Origin: Cupriavidus numazuensis
GTDB taxonomy: Bacteria > Pseudomonadota > Gammaproteobacteria > Burkholderiales > Burkholderiaceae
Direction of reading: 5' to 3'
NCBI RefSeq assembly: GCF_905397435.1
Contig: NZ_CAJPVI010000036.1
Location: forward strand, 33,771-97,770
DNA: 64,000 bases
In this document: one piece after another, positions 18,122 through 30,323 of the stretch
Layout: every line of letters begins with the position of its first letter
How positions within the stretch are numbered: the first letter of the stretch is position 1
The notes under the pieces: model-generated
The model's database searches: none
What the model was told of the DNA's origin: nothing
The model's input: only the letters and a program-made list of their open reading frames with translations
Translations under genes and position numbers: made by a program

Positions 18122-18763
18122 TCAGGGCTTGCTGGACGGCGCGGGCGCCGGCTTCAGGTCGAGCGGCGGGGCAGCGGCCGCACCACTCGCTTCCTGCCGC
18201 GGCGAGAGTACCGCGCGCACGCGTCCAGACGGGTTGCCGGTCGAGGTGTTGTCGCCACCGCCGGCAGCTGTGTAGAACTCATTGCGGCTGTCGTAGGTCA
18301 GCACCGCGCCGCGGATCTCGTCGACGAGCTTGGCACCCTGCAGGCGCGCCATGCGTGCGTGGCCGATCAGCTTGGACAGCTCCTGCTTGCCGTCGTACTC
18401 GATGCGGTCGCCCCAGCCGTCCATGTATTCGTCGACGCCGTCACGCTTCTGGCGGATATACGCCTGCTTGCCGGCCTTGGCCGTGGCCACCGCGTACTGG
18501 TAGCCCTCGGGGTCGGTACGGATCTCGGCGGCGTCGGACTTCAGCACCATGGTGCCCTTGGTCAGGACCACATTGCCGGTCAGCGTGTAGATCTGCTTGA
18601 CGTCGTCGTAGCTGGCGTTATCGGCTTCCAGGACCAGTGGCTTGTCCCGGTCCGCGCGTTCGGCATGGGCGGCCGGCAGCGCCAGCACAGCAAGCGCGGC
18701 GGCTGCGGCCAGCAGCACCGGGGCGGCGCGCCGGCGGGACAAGGTCGACAGGGAAGCAATCAT
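18122..18763 (-). CDS. lptA: LPS transport periplasmic protein LptA
   Basis: Periplasmic bridge protein that carries LPS from LptC toward LptD. The 213-residue product has a signal peptide (MIASLSTLSRRRAAP to AAHA, about residue 34) and an OstA-like beta-jellyroll from about 38 to 180. LEADNASYDDVKQIYTLTGNV is the diagnostic entry strand. The C-terminal 35 residues are Pro/Ala-rich. Start at 18763 was chosen because the longer open frame overlaps the lptC end and lacks a signal sequence. It lies between lptC and lptB on the same strand. Confidence 0.93.
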   Translation of the reverse strand: MIASLSTLSRRRAAPVLLAAAAALAVLALPAAHAERADRDKPLVLEADNASYDDVKQIYTLTGNVVLTKGTMVLKSDAAEIRTDPEGYQYAVATAKAGKQAYIRQKRDGVDEYMDGWGDRIEYDGKQELSKLIGHARMARLQGAKLVDEIRGAVLTYDSRNEFYTAAGGGDNTSTGNPSGRVRAVLSPRQEASGAAAAPPLDLKPAPAPSSKP

Positions 18764-18848
18764 GTTGGCAAGGGTCGCAGGAAGGCGGAAGTTCGCGCGA
18801 AGCTCGGGTCCGCGGTGCCGCCCCGTCGCGCGCGGGCGGCTGTTGTTG

Positions 18849-19475
18849 TCAGGATCCCGGAGTCCGGGCAGGCGCACCGGTAATGATGGTGCCGCGTACG
18901 TTACCCAGCAATTGTACTTCGCGGGTAACGTTGTTGAAGATCAGGCCGTTGGCGGTCATGACCGACGGGCCGCGCGTGAGCTTCACGGCCTTGTCGGTCT
19001 TGACGATGTCATCGTTGAGCAGCACCTGGAAGTAGCTGGACGCCGCCGTCAGCAGGGGGTCCTTGGCCGGGTCCGCACCCTGCTGGCGTTCGACGAAGCC
19101 ATTGCCGTACAAGTCGATGACCGAGCCCTCGGCGTTCATGCGGCCGATGTCGGAGCGCACGGTCACCGGCGGCCGGTCGGGCGCGTAGGCGCGCATGGCG
19201 GGGCGGGTCACTTCGTAGGTCTGGTCGTCGTCGAAGTGGATCATCTTGTCGCCGGTGAACCGCACCTTGGTGCTGCCATCCTGCGCCAGCTCGGTGGCCG
19301 AGAACCGCTCCATGTAGTAGTCGGCCTCGTGCTTGCGGACGACGGGCGCACTGGTGCCTTGCTGCTGCGAATTGATCTGCACCAGCCAGAACGTGCTGCC
19401 TGCCACCACTGCCATCAGCAGCAATGGCAGCAGCCGCAAGACGATCCCGGTGAGGGAGGACAGGAGGGCCTGCAT
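18849..19475 (-). CDS. lptC: LPS export inner-membrane protein LptC
   Basis: Single-pass inner-membrane protein linking LptBFG to LptA. The 208-residue product has one transmembrane helix at about residues 10-31 (GIVLRLLPLLLMAVVAGSTF). The periplasmic beta-jellyroll follows, with HEADYYMERFSATELAQDG and the later NVRGTI strand. AAAGAGA precedes the ATG. It is 25 bases after kdsD and 85 before lptA, so kdsD-lptC-lptA-lptB are probably one transcript. Confidence 0.93.
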   Translation of the reverse strand: MQALLSSLTGIVLRLLPLLLMAVVAGSTFWLVQINSQQQGTSAPVVRKHEADYYMERFSATELAQDGSTKVRFTGDKMIHFDDDQTYEVTRPAMRAYAPDRPPVTVRSDIGRMNAEGSVIDLYGNGFVERQQGADPAKDPLLTAASSYFQVLLNDDIVKTDKAVKLTRGPSVMTANGLIFNNVTREVQLLGNVRGTIITGAPARTPGS

Positions 19476-19500
19476 GGTCTCTTTGCGTGCGCGCCGGGGT

Positions 19501-20484
19501 TCAGATGACCTTGGCGCGGGTCAGGTCGTGGATATGCAGCGCGCCTACCAGGCGCCCGTCATGGTCGACCACCAGCAACTGGTTGATGCGGTTGGCTTCC
19601 ATGACCTGCACGGCTTCGACGGCGAGCTGGTCTTCGTGCACCACGTGCGGGTTGTGGTGCATGACGTCGCCGATCGGCACGGTTTTCCAGTCGCGCGGGG
19701 TTTCCAGCAGGCGGCGCAGGTCCCCGTCGGTGAATACGCCGATAGCCTTGCCGTCCGGGTCGACCACGGCGGTCATGGCCATGCCCTTGCGCGTGATTTC
19801 CATCAGCGCCTGGGCCAGCGGCGTGTTTTCGCGGACTTGCGGCACGGCATTGCCGCTGCGCATCACGTCGCGCACGTGGGTCAGCAGCTTGCGGCCGAGC
19901 GCGCCGCCCGGATGCGAGCGGGCGAAGTCTTCCTCGCCGAAGCCGCGCGCATCGAGCACCGCGACCGCCAGCGCATCGCCGAGCGCGAGCGCCGCAGTGG
20001 TGCTGGCCGTCGGCGCCAGGTTCAGCGGGCAGGCTTCCTTTTCCACGCCGGCATCGAGATGGGCGTCGGCGAGCTTGGCCAGGTTCGATTCCGGGTTGCC
20101 GGTAACCGAGATCAGCCGCGCGCCGATGCGCTTGACGATTGGGATGATCGACAGCAGCTCGCCGGTTTCGCCGGAATTGGAGAACGCGATCAGTACATCG
20201 TCGCGCGTGACCATGCCGAGGTCGCCGTGGCTGGCTTCGGCCGGATGGACAAAGAAGGCCGGCGTGCCGGTCGAGGCCAGCGTCGCCGCAACCTTGCGGC
20301 CGATATGGCCCGACTTGCCGATGCCCGACACCACGACGCGTCCCGTGCACTCCAGGACGAGCTGCACGGCATGTGAGAAGTCCGCAGTCAGGCGCCCCGA
20401 AAGTGCGGCGACCGCTTCGGCTTCAATCTGGAGGGTACTTTGGGCGAGCCGGAGTGCTCGATCCGCATCGAAATTGGCTATCAT
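19501..20484 (-). CDS. kdsD: Arabinose-5-phosphate isomerase (KdsD)
   Basis: Converts ribulose-5-phosphate to arabinose-5-phosphate, the first step of Kdo synthesis for lipid A-core. The 327-residue product has an N-terminal SIS domain (GRVVVSGIGKSGHIGRKVAATLASTGTPAFFVHPAEASHGDLG, with SNSGETGEL) and two C-terminal CBS domains from about residue 205. The start at 20484 (MIANFDADRAL) fits the family; the open frame extends 222 bases further into the divergent antiporter's leader. It heads the lpt gene run and is divergent from the Kef-type gene. Confidence 0.95.
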   Translation of the reverse strand: MIANFDADRALRLAQSTLQIEAEAVAALSGRLTADFSHAVQLVLECTGRVVVSGIGKSGHIGRKVAATLASTGTPAFFVHPAEASHGDLGMVTRDDVLIAFSNSGETGELLSIIPIVKRIGARLISVTGNPESNLAKLADAHLDAGVEKEACPLNLAPTASTTAALALGDALAVAVLDARGFGEEDFARSHPGGALGRKLLTHVRDVMRSGNAVPQVRENTPLAQALMEITRKGMAMTAVVDPDGKAIGVFTDGDLRRLLETPRDWKTVPIGDVMHHNPHVVHEDQLAVEAVQVMEANRINQLLVVDHDGRLVGALHIHDLTRAKVI

Positions 20485-20617
20485 GGCGTCGAAGTATACC
20501 AACGAATGCGGCGACGCCCGGGCCGTCCCGGCGAGCGCCGCGCTTGCCGTGTTCCGCCGGCAGGGCCCCGTGCCGGGCGCAGCCGGCCAGCCCTGCCGGT
20601 TCATCCTGAGCCGCCTG

Positions 20618-22597
20618 ATGCATTCTCCGCTGGAACTGACCCTGGTGCTGCTGGCTGCCGCCGTATTCGGCGTGGTCGCGTTCCGCATGCTCCAGCTGCC
20701 GCCCATGCTCGGCTACCTGGCGGTCGGCATCCTGATCGGCCCGCATGCGCTGGGCCTGGCCAGCGACTCGGCCCAGACCAAATACCTGGCCGAGTTTGGC
20801 GTGGTCTTCCTGATGTTTTCGATCGGCCTGGAGTTCAACCTGAGCAAGCTGCGCGCGATGAAGCGGCTCGTGTTCGGGCTGGGCGGCTCGCAGGTGGTGC
20901 TGTCGATGCTGGCCGTGGTGCCGGCGAGCTGGCTGTTCAACTGGCTGTTTCCGTTGTCCTGGCAGGCTTCCGTGGCGCTCGGCGGGGCATTGGCCATGTC
21001 GTCGACGGCCATCGTCTCGAAGATGCTGTCCGAGCGTGTGGAGCTGGAGAGCGAGCACGGCCGCAACATCATCAGCGTGCTGCTGTTCCAGGACCTGGCC
21101 GTGGTGCCGCTGCTGATCGTGATCCCGGCGCTGTCGCGCGACCCGGGTGACCTGATGGTGGCACTCGGCATGGCCACGGCCAAGATCGCCGTGGCGCTCG
21201 GTGTGATCTTCTTCCTCGGCCAGCGCCTGATGAGCCGCTGGTTTCACGTGGTGGCGGCGCGCCGGTCGCAGGAACTGTTCATGCTGAACCTGCTGCTGGT
21301 CACGCTCGGCATGGCCGCGCTGACGGAGCGGCTGGGCCTGTCGATGGCGCTGGGCGCGTTCATGGCCGGCATGCTGATCTCCGAAACGCCGTACCGGCAC
21401 CAGGTGGAAGAGGACATCAAGCCCTTCCGCGACGTACTGCTGGGGCTGTTCTTCGTCACCATCGGCATGCTGCTCAACATCCAGGTGGTGATCGAGCACA
21501 TCTGGCTGGTGCTGGTGCTGCTGGCGGTGCCGATCCTGTTCAAGCTGCTGCTGATCTCCGTGCTGGCGCGCCTGTTCGGCTCGCGCCAGGGCGTGGCCAT
21601 CCGCACGGGCCTCGGGCTCGCGCAGGCCGGCGAATTCGGCTTCGTGCTGCTCAACCAGATCGACGGCCTCAACCTCGTGGACCCGGTGCTGATCCAGGTA
21701 ATCCTGGCGTCGATGCTGCTTTCGATGCTGGCCGCGCCGTTCCTGATCCAGTACAGCGATGCCATCGTGCTGCGTTTTGCTGCCAATGAATGGCTGATGC
21801 AGTCGCTGAACATGACCCGCATCGCCGCGCAAAGCCTGCAGACCGAGAAGCACGCGATCATCTGCGGCTACGGGCGCAGCGGCCAGAACCTGGCGCATAT
21901 GCTCGAGCGCGAGGGCATCACCTACGTGGCGCTCGACCTTGACCCGGACCGCGTGCGCGATGCTGCAGCGGCGGGCGACACGGTGGTCTACGGCGACGCG
22001 GGGCGGCGCGAGGCGCTGATTGCCGCCGGTATCCACCGCGCCGCCGCCGTCATCGTCACCTATGCGAACACACCGTCCGCGCTCAAGGTACTGCACCACG
22101 TGCAGGAACTGGCCCCCGCATTGCCTGTGATCGTGCGCACCGTCGACGATTCGGAGCTGGACACGCTGCAGAAGGCCGGTGCCACCGAAGTCGTACCGGA
22201 GATCATCGAGGGCAGCCTGATGCTGGCTTCGCACGCGCTGGTGCTGCTGGGCGTGCCGATGCGTCACGTGCTGCGGGGCGTCCAGGAAGCGCGCGATGCG
22301 CGCTACAGCCTGCTGCGCGGCTACTTCCACGGCCGCGACGACGAGGAGGACATGGTCGAGCGCGATACCGTGCGGCTGCATTCGGTATCGCTTGCGCCGG
22401 CCGCGACGGCGGTCGGGCGGCGCTTGGGCGCGCTAGGGCTCGAGCGGATCGGCGCCGAGGTCACGGCCGTACGCCGCCGCGGCATCCGTGCCTTCGATCC
22501 GGAGCCCGACACCATCCTCGAAGTTGGCGACATCATCGTGCTGCGTGGCACGCCGGAGGCATTGGAAGCGGCGGAGACGCGGATCCTGACTGACTGA
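20618..22597 (+). CDS. Kef-type potassium/proton antiporter (CPA2 family)
   Basis: A 659-residue inner-membrane antiporter. About 12 hydrophobic segments occupy residues 1-390, including the CPA2 signatures LGYLAVGILIGPHALGL and MFSIGLEFNL. These are followed by an RCK_N Rossmann domain (HAIICGYGRSGQNLAHMLE, about residue 410) and a TrkA-C domain (residues 570-650). No KefF-type partner is next to it. It is divergent from kdsD and the start codons are only about 130 bases apart. A start further upstream near 20483 is open but would overlap kdsD's own start. Similar genes are annotated kefB or ybaL; exact subtype is not resolved. Confidence 0.88.
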   Translation: MHSPLELTLVLLAAAVFGVVAFRMLQLPPMLGYLAVGILIGPHALGLASDSAQTKYLAEFGVVFLMFSIGLEFNLSKLRAMKRLVFGLGGSQVVLSMLAVVPASWLFNWLFPLSWQASVALGGALAMSSTAIVSKMLSERVELESEHGRNIISVLLFQDLAVVPLLIVIPALSRDPGDLMVALGMATAKIAVALGVIFFLGQRLMSRWFHVVAARRSQELFMLNLLLVTLGMAALTERLGLSMALGAFMAGMLISETPYRHQVEEDIKPFRDVLLGLFFVTIGMLLNIQVVIEHIWLVLVLLAVPILFKLLLISVLARLFGSRQGVAIRTGLGLAQAGEFGFVLLNQIDGLNLVDPVLIQVILASMLLSMLAAPFLIQYSDAIVLRFAANEWLMQSLNMTRIAAQSLQTEKHAIICGYGRSGQNLAHMLEREGITYVALDLDPDRVRDAAAAGDTVVYGDAGRREALIAAGIHRAAAVIVTYANTPSALKVLHHVQELAPALPVIVRTVDDSELDTLQKAGATEVVPEIIEGSLMLASHALVLLGVPMRHVLRGVQEARDARYSLLRGYFHGRDDEEDMVERDTVRLHSVSLAPAATAVGRRLGALGLERIGAEVTAVRRRGIRAFDPEPDTILEVGDIIVLRGTPEALEAAETRILTD

Positions 22598-22618
22598 AGA
22601 CGAAGGCGCTATGGGCGA

Positions 22619-23002
22619 CTAGTGCGCCGCTCCGGCCGGCGCTTCCGCCCAGGACGCGGGCAGATTGTCCAGCACCGCATGGGCGTCGAGCGAGCGGATC
22701 GGTACGCCGGTGTCCGCAGGAATTCGGCCCTTGCCTTGCAGCATCAGGTAGCGCAGGCAGCACACACGCAGGAATGACGAGAAATTGCCGGCTACCGCCT
22801 CGTCGCCGCGATGTGCAGTGAGCTCGTCATGGAGTCGTGTGATGAGCTGGTTGACGGTCATGCCGTCGCGCTGGGCCAGTTCTTCGAGTACTTCCCAAAA
22901 CAGGTTTTCAAGGCGGATGCTGGTGGCAACGCCATGCAGCCGCAGCGACCGCGCCTGGCATTCGTAGGACTGCGGATTGGCGCGGATGAAGATCTCACAC
23001 AT
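22619..23002 (-). CDS. Ribbon-helix-helix domain protein
   Basis: A 127-residue protein with a central arrangement typical of the RHH_4 family: SIRLENLFWEVLEELAQRDGMTVNQLITRLHDEL (about residues 28-61). One strand pairs in a dimer to bind DNA and two helices follow. The N-terminal 25 residues hold three Cys-containing segments and the C-terminus is unstructured Ala/Pro-rich. Members are small regulators, often of unknown target. It is convergent with the antiporter (21 bases) and follows the DJ-1/PfpI gene on the same strand. Confidence 0.85.
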   Translation of the reverse strand: MCEIFIRANPQSYECQARSLRLHGVATSIRLENLFWEVLEELAQRDGMTVNQLITRLHDELTAHRGDEAVAGNFSSFLRVCCLRYLMLQGKGRIPADTGVPIRSLDAHAVLDNLPASWAEAPAGAAH

Positions 23003-23059
23003 GGGAACCCCCGTGCTGGCGGCGCCTGCCAGGACCGGCCGCGCCGCGTTCGGAAGCCT

Positions 23060-23638
23060 CTAATGTACGATCCGCGTCCCCAGCACGGCAAGGAACTGGG
23101 CAAGCCATGCAGGATGAGCGGGCCACGCCGGCGCCGTCACGAGATTGCCGTCGGTGTGGGCCTGGTCGACCGGGATATCGGCGTATTTGCCGCCGGCCAG
23201 CTTCACTTCCGGTGCGCAGGCGGGGTAGGCCGAACAGGTCCGCCCTTCGAGCACGCCCGCCGCGGCCAGCAGCTGGGCACCGTGGCAGACCGCTGCGATC
23301 GGTTTGTTGGTGCTGGCAAAGTGCTGCACGATCTCCAGCACGCGGGCATTCAGGCGCAGATATTCCGGGGCGCGACCGCCAGGGATGACCAAGGCGTCGT
23401 AGGCGGCCGGATCAACCTCGGCGAACGTGGCATTGAGCGTGAAATTGTGGCCGCGCTTTTCGGTATAGGTCTGATCGCCTTCGAAGTCGTGGATGGCAGT
23501 GGCGCAGCTTTCGCCCGCCTTCTTTTCCGGGCATACCGCATGCACGGTGTGGCCCACCATCTGCAGCGCCTGGAACGGAACCATGGTTTCGTAGTCTTCG
23601 GCGAAGTCGCCTACCAGCATCAGAATCTTCTTTGCCAT
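23060..23638 (-). CDS. DJ-1/PfpI family protein
   Basis: A 192-residue Rossmann-like protein of the class I glutamine-amidotransferase-like superfamily. The start MAKKILMLVGDFAEDYE contains the conserved acidic residue, VIPGGRAPEYLR lies near residue 80, and the nucleophile elbow AAVCHGAQLL has the reactive Cys near residue 113. Relatives act as glyoxalases, deglycases or chaperones; specificity cannot be assigned. It is divergent from apt and upstream of the RHH gene by 57 bases, possibly co-transcribed. The longer upstream frame lacks homology and was not used. Confidence 0.9.
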   Translation of the reverse strand: MAKKILMLVGDFAEDYETMVPFQALQMVGHTVHAVCPEKKAGESCATAIHDFEGDQTYTEKRGHNFTLNATFAEVDPAAYDALVIPGGRAPEYLRLNARVLEIVQHFASTNKPIAAVCHGAQLLAAAGVLEGRTCSAYPACAPEVKLAGGKYADIPVDQAHTDGNLVTAPAWPAHPAWLAQFLAVLGTRIVH

Positions 23639-23802
23639 CGCGGTCTCCTGTATGGTTACGGGTGCCCGGCCGGCCCGTCGGGCCAGGCGCGGCACCGGCA
23701 GGGCCATTTTGCGTGCGGCCCGCGCGGCCCGGGTGGTAGCCCGTTACCGCAGCCAATGCGATGTGCCGGCGCGCGTGGCGCAACCTTCATTTCACGATTT
23801 CC

Positions 23803-24375
23803 ATGGCAGATTCCCTCATCCAGTCCCCCGATCTCGGCGACGTCACCGGCTACCTGCGCGACCGCATCCGAACCGTGCCGGACTGGCCCATGCCCGGCGT
23901 GCAGTTCCGCGACATCACGCCGCTGCTGCAGAACCCCAAGACCCTGCGCGTGCTGATCGACGTCTTCGTGCACCGCTACATGGACGCGCAGCTCGACCTG
24001 GTCGCGGGCATCGACGCGCGCGGCTTCATCCTCGGCGCGATCGTCGCGTACGAACTGAACCTGGGCTTCGTGCCGATCCGCAAGAAGGGCAAGCTGCCGT
24101 TCCAGACCGTTGCCGAGGAATACGAGCTCGAATACGGCAGCGCCACGGTCGAGATCCACGCCGACGCATGCAAGCCCGGCGATCGAGTGCTGCTGATCGA
24201 CGACCTGATCGCCACCGGCGGCACCATGATGGCCGGTCGCAAGCTGCTCGAGCGCCTGGGCGCCACCGTGGTGGAAGGCGCGGCGATCGTCGACCTGCCC
24301 GAACTCGGCGGCTCGAAGCTGCTGCAGAATGCGGGTCTGCCGCTGTTCACGGTGTGCCGGTTCGACGGCCATTGA
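23803..24375 (+). CDS. apt: Adenine phosphoribosyltransferase
   Basis: Salvages adenine by transferring it to PRPP, giving AMP. The 190-residue product has the PRPP loop VLLIDDLIATGGTM near residue 128, plus the family entry LRDRIRTVPDWPMPGVQFRDITPLL and GIDARGFILGAIVAYEL. The 5' end at 23803 (MADSLIQSP) gives the standard length; an upstream ATG at 23761 adds 14 odd residues. A LysE-type gene follows 43 bases later on the same strand. It is divergent from the DJ-1/PfpI gene. Confidence 0.95.
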   Translation: MADSLIQSPDLGDVTGYLRDRIRTVPDWPMPGVQFRDITPLLQNPKTLRVLIDVFVHRYMDAQLDLVAGIDARGFILGAIVAYELNLGFVPIRKKGKLPFQTVAEEYELEYGSATVEIHADACKPGDRVLLIDDLIATGGTMMAGRKLLERLGATVVEGAAIVDLPELGGSKLLQNAGLPLFTVCRFDGH

Positions 24376-24418
24376 GCGTTCCGCGCGCGCTGCCTGATCC
24401 TTTCCGACGGAGATCTTC

Positions 24419-25030
24419 ATGCCCGACCTGCTGCTGTTCCTTGTAACGTCGATCGCCATCACCCTGGCCCCCGGACCGGACAACCTGCAGGTGCTGGCGC
24501 GCGGCATGGCACAGGGGCGCCGTGCAGGCGTGGTCGCAGCGCTCGGGTTTGCGGTCGGCTGCCTGTTCCATACGATGATCGCCGCGGTCGGTCTCGCGGC
24601 AGTGCTGCGCTCGTCGCCGCTGGCGTTCCAGCTGATCAAGTACGCCGGTGCGGCTTACCTGATCTGGATCGGCATCCAGGCGCTGCGGGCGAAGGGCGGG
24701 CTCGCGCAGGGTGCCGACGTGGCCGCGGTGCCACTCGGCAAGGTGTTCCGGCAGAGCGTGCTCGGCAACATGATGAACCCGAAGGTCACGCTGTTCTTCC
24801 TCGTGTTCCTGCCGCAGTTCGTGCATGCCGATGCCACGCACCCGGCCTTGCAGTTCGTGCTGCTGGGGCTGGTGTTCATGCTGCAAACGGCAGTGGTGTT
24901 CTCGCTGTTCGGCCTGTGCGCGGGCTGGCTCGGCGCATGGCTGCGCCAGCGGCCCGCCACGGGGCGCTGGCTTGACCGTGCGGCCGGCGCGATCTTTGTC
25001 GGCCTCGGCATCAAGGTGGCGCTTCCCTGA
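24419..25030 (+). CDS. LysE/RhtB family amino-acid exporter
   Basis: A 203-residue inner-membrane protein with about six hydrophobic segments. The family signature ITLAPGPDNLQVLARGMAQGRRAG is near residues 14-37, and MNPKVTLFFLVFLPQFV is near residue 119. LysE/RhtB proteins export amino acids or their analogues; the substrate is not predictable here. CGGAGA precedes the ATG. It follows apt on the same strand. Confidence 0.92.
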   Translation: MPDLLLFLVTSIAITLAPGPDNLQVLARGMAQGRRAGVVAALGFAVGCLFHTMIAAVGLAAVLRSSPLAFQLIKYAGAAYLIWIGIQALRAKGGLAQGADVAAVPLGKVFRQSVLGNMMNPKVTLFFLVFLPQFVHADATHPALQFVLLGLVFMLQTAVVFSLFGLCAGWLGAWLRQRPATGRWLDRAAGAIFVGLGIKVALP

Positions 25031-25169
25031 GCGCATCGCGGGCGTGCTGCCCGCGCCCCGTAGCGTTGCCCCGGTTACATGTCGGGCGCATAATGACCCA
25101 TTGACAACAACATGATGACCGGGCGGAGCCTCCGAGCTGTGTCCGTCACCGGTCACACAGGGACGCGCA

Positions 25170-26861
25170 ATGGGCGTACTTCTGCATCTTCTTTCCGGCG
25201 TGGCCCTGCTTGTCTGGGGCACGAACATCGTCAAGGTCGGCATCCTGCGCGTCTACGGTGCCAATCTCCGGCACGTACTCTCGACCAGCGTCGCCAACCG
25301 GTTCACCGCCTTCCTCGCCGGGCTCGGCGTCACAGGGCTCGTCCAGAGCAGCAACGCCACCGCAGTCATCGTCAGCTCCTTCGTCGGCCAGGGCCTGATC
25401 GCCGTAGCGCCGGCGCTGGCCATCATGCTCGGCGCCAACGTGGGCACCGCGGTCATGGTGCAGGTCTTTTCGCTGGACCTGTCGTGGCTGTCGCCGCTGC
25501 TGATCTTTGTCGGCGTGATCCTCCACCTGAGCTGGAAAGGCAGCAAGCCCGGCCACGTCGGCCGTGTGCTGATCGGGCTCGGCCTGATCACGCTGGCGCT
25601 CGAGCTGATTTCGATCGCCACGCGTCCCGTGGTGCAGGCCGCAGGCGTCAAGGTGCTGTTCAGCACGCTGACCGGCGACGCGGCGCTGGACATGCTGATC
25701 GGCGCGTTCCTGACCATCCTCTGCTATTCGAGCCTGGCCGTGGTGCTGTTCTGCGGCGCGCTGGCCTCGGCCGGCGTGGTGTCGATCCATGTAGCGCTGG
25801 CGCTCGTGCTCGGCGCCAACCTCGGTTCGGGCATTTCGGCGCTGCTGACCACCTCGGGCAACAACCAGCCTGGCAAGCGCGTGACGCTCGGCAACCTGCT
25901 GTCGCGGCTGCTGGGCTGCGTGGTGGCGTTGCCGTTCCTGGGCGAGGCGGAGAACCTGCTCGCGCTGATCGACCACGATCCACAGCGCCTGATCGTCAAT
26001 TTCCACCTGCTGTTCAATGTCGCGCTGGCGGTGCTGCTGCTCGGCGCCACCGCGCCGCTCGCGCGTCTTTGCGAGGCGGTGCTGCCCGGGCGCAACACCG
26101 GCGAAAGCCAGGTCACGCCGCGCCACCTGGATCCGGCAGCGCTGCCCACGCCCACGCTCGCATTGGCTAACGCCGCGCGCGAAGTGCTGCGCATCGGCGA
26201 TCGCGTCGAACAGATGCTCGACAACCTGCTGCGCGTGCTGCGCACCAACGATGCCAAGCTCGCAGCCGCCACCTGCCGCATCGACAACGAGGTCGACGAT
26301 CTCTATACCGCGATCAAGCTCTACCTGACCCGAATCAGCCTGGAAGCGCTCGACGAACGTGACGGCCAGCGCTGGACCGAAATCATCTCGCTGACCATCA
26401 ATCTCGAACATGCGGGCGACATCATCGAACGCGTGCTGGTCGATGCCAAGGAAAAGAAGATCGCCCACAACCTGATGTTCTCGGAAGCGGGCATGCAGGA
26501 GATTGCCGAGATGCACGCACGGCTTGTGTCGAACCTGCGGCTCGGCCTGTCGGTGTTCCTCAACGGCGACCTGAAGAGCGCACAGACGCTGATGGCCGAG
26601 AAGGCGAACTTCCGCGAGCTCGAGCAGAAATACGCGCGCACGCACCTGCAGCGCGTCGCCGTGCAGACTGCCGAAAGCATCGAAACCAGTTCGCTGCACC
26701 TCGACGTGATCAGCGAACTGAAGCGTCTGAACTCGCTGTTTTGCGCGACGGCTTACCCGGTGCTCGAACAGGCGGGCGTGCTGAACCGCAGCCGCATGAA
26801 GGAAGACGATGCCTCCGGCACGCCGCCGGTGCGGCAGCTCAGTACCGCCGCACGGCAGTGA
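25170..26861 (+). CDS. Na/Pi cotransporter family protein with PhoU-like domain
   Basis: A 563-residue protein. Residues 1-310 carry two Na/Pi-cotransporter repeats, each with the paired QSS/T type motif: GLVQSSNATAVIV near residue 50 and the second in ALVLGANLGSGISALLTTSGN. From about 340 to 540 there is a PhoU-like helical domain. It probably moves phosphate or a similar anion with sodium across the inner membrane; the PhoU part may gate or sense. It stands alone, convergent with the adenosine-specific kinase-like gene by four bases. Confidence 0.92.
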   Translation: MGVLLHLLSGVALLVWGTNIVKVGILRVYGANLRHVLSTSVANRFTAFLAGLGVTGLVQSSNATAVIVSSFVGQGLIAVAPALAIMLGANVGTAVMVQVFSLDLSWLSPLLIFVGVILHLSWKGSKPGHVGRVLIGLGLITLALELISIATRPVVQAAGVKVLFSTLTGDAALDMLIGAFLTILCYSSLAVVLFCGALASAGVVSIHVALALVLGANLGSGISALLTTSGNNQPGKRVTLGNLLSRLLGCVVALPFLGEAENLLALIDHDPQRLIVNFHLLFNVALAVLLLGATAPLARLCEAVLPGRNTGESQVTPRHLDPAALPTPTLALANAAREVLRIGDRVEQMLDNLLRVLRTNDAKLAAATCRIDNEVDDLYTAIKLYLTRISLEALDERDGQRWTEIISLTINLEHAGDIIERVLVDAKEKKIAHNLMFSEAGMQEIAEMHARLVSNLRLGLSVFLNGDLKSAQTLMAEKANFRELEQKYARTHLQRVAVQTAESIETSSLHLDVISELKRLNSLFCATAYPVLEQAGVLNRSRMKEDDASGTPPVRQLSTAARQ

Positions 26862-26865
26862 GCGA

Positions 26866-27351
26866 CTACATTTTGTAGCCGAACTTCCTCAGCAACTCGC
26901 GTCGTTCGCTGACATCCGCATCGGTCTCGATGCCGAGCGGCGACGCGCCATCCACGACACCCATCACGCCGCGGCCGCCATCGGTCTGCGCGACGATGAC
27001 CTCGGTCGGGTTGGCCGTGGCGCAGTAGATCCGGCAGACCTCGGGCACGGCACGCACTGCGCCAAGCACATTGACGGGAAAGAATCCGTCACCAAGGAAA
27101 ATGAAGAAGGAGTGCCCCGCGCCGACCGCGCGGGCATTCTCGCAGGCCAGGTCGATCAGTGCTTCGTCGGTGCCTGACCAGCGGACCAATCGCTTGCCCG
27201 ACGCTTCGCAGAACGCCAGCCCGAAGCGGATGCCGGGCACGGTGCCCACCAGCGCCTCATGCAGGTCCTCCACGGTCTTGATGAAGTGCGACTGGCCGAA
27301 GATGAAGTTGGTCGCTTCCGGCTTGGTGACCGGTACCGACAGGAGTTCCAT
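26866..27351 (-). CDS. Adenosine-specific kinase-like protein (DUF355)
   Basis: A 161-residue protein matching the DUF355/Adenosine_kin family, first described from archaea and thermophilic bacteria. The pattern includes ATNFIFGQSHFIKTVEDLHEALV near the N-terminus, the central FGLAFCEASGKRLVRWSG block, GHSFFIFLGDGFFPVNVLGAVRAVPEVC, and the end GVVDGASPLGIETDADV-ERRELLRKFGYK. A binding role for adenosine is suggested by family name only. No cofactor or membrane segment is seen. It is convergent with the Na/Pi gene and lies downstream of uvrA. Confidence 0.88.
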   Translation of the reverse strand: MELLSVPVTKPEATNFIFGQSHFIKTVEDLHEALVGTVPGIRFGLAFCEASGKRLVRWSGTDEALIDLACENARAVGAGHSFFIFLGDGFFPVNVLGAVRAVPEVCRIYCATANPTEVIVAQTDGGRGVMGVVDGASPLGIETDADVSERRELLRKFGYKM

Positions 27352-27458
27352 GGCGGGCCTCCATGTGTGGGCGGCGACGGCCGCGGTGGCCGTCCTCGCC
27401 GTTCATGGTAGGCCGTGCGGCACCGAATGCAAGCCGGCGCCGTTCGGGCTGCTGGCGC

Positions 27459-30323
<2,865 letters not shown>

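Noticed and set aside
25170..25560. PhoU operon near the Na/Pi gene
   Set aside because: The PhoU-like part is a domain of the same protein; no pst or pho genes are next to it.
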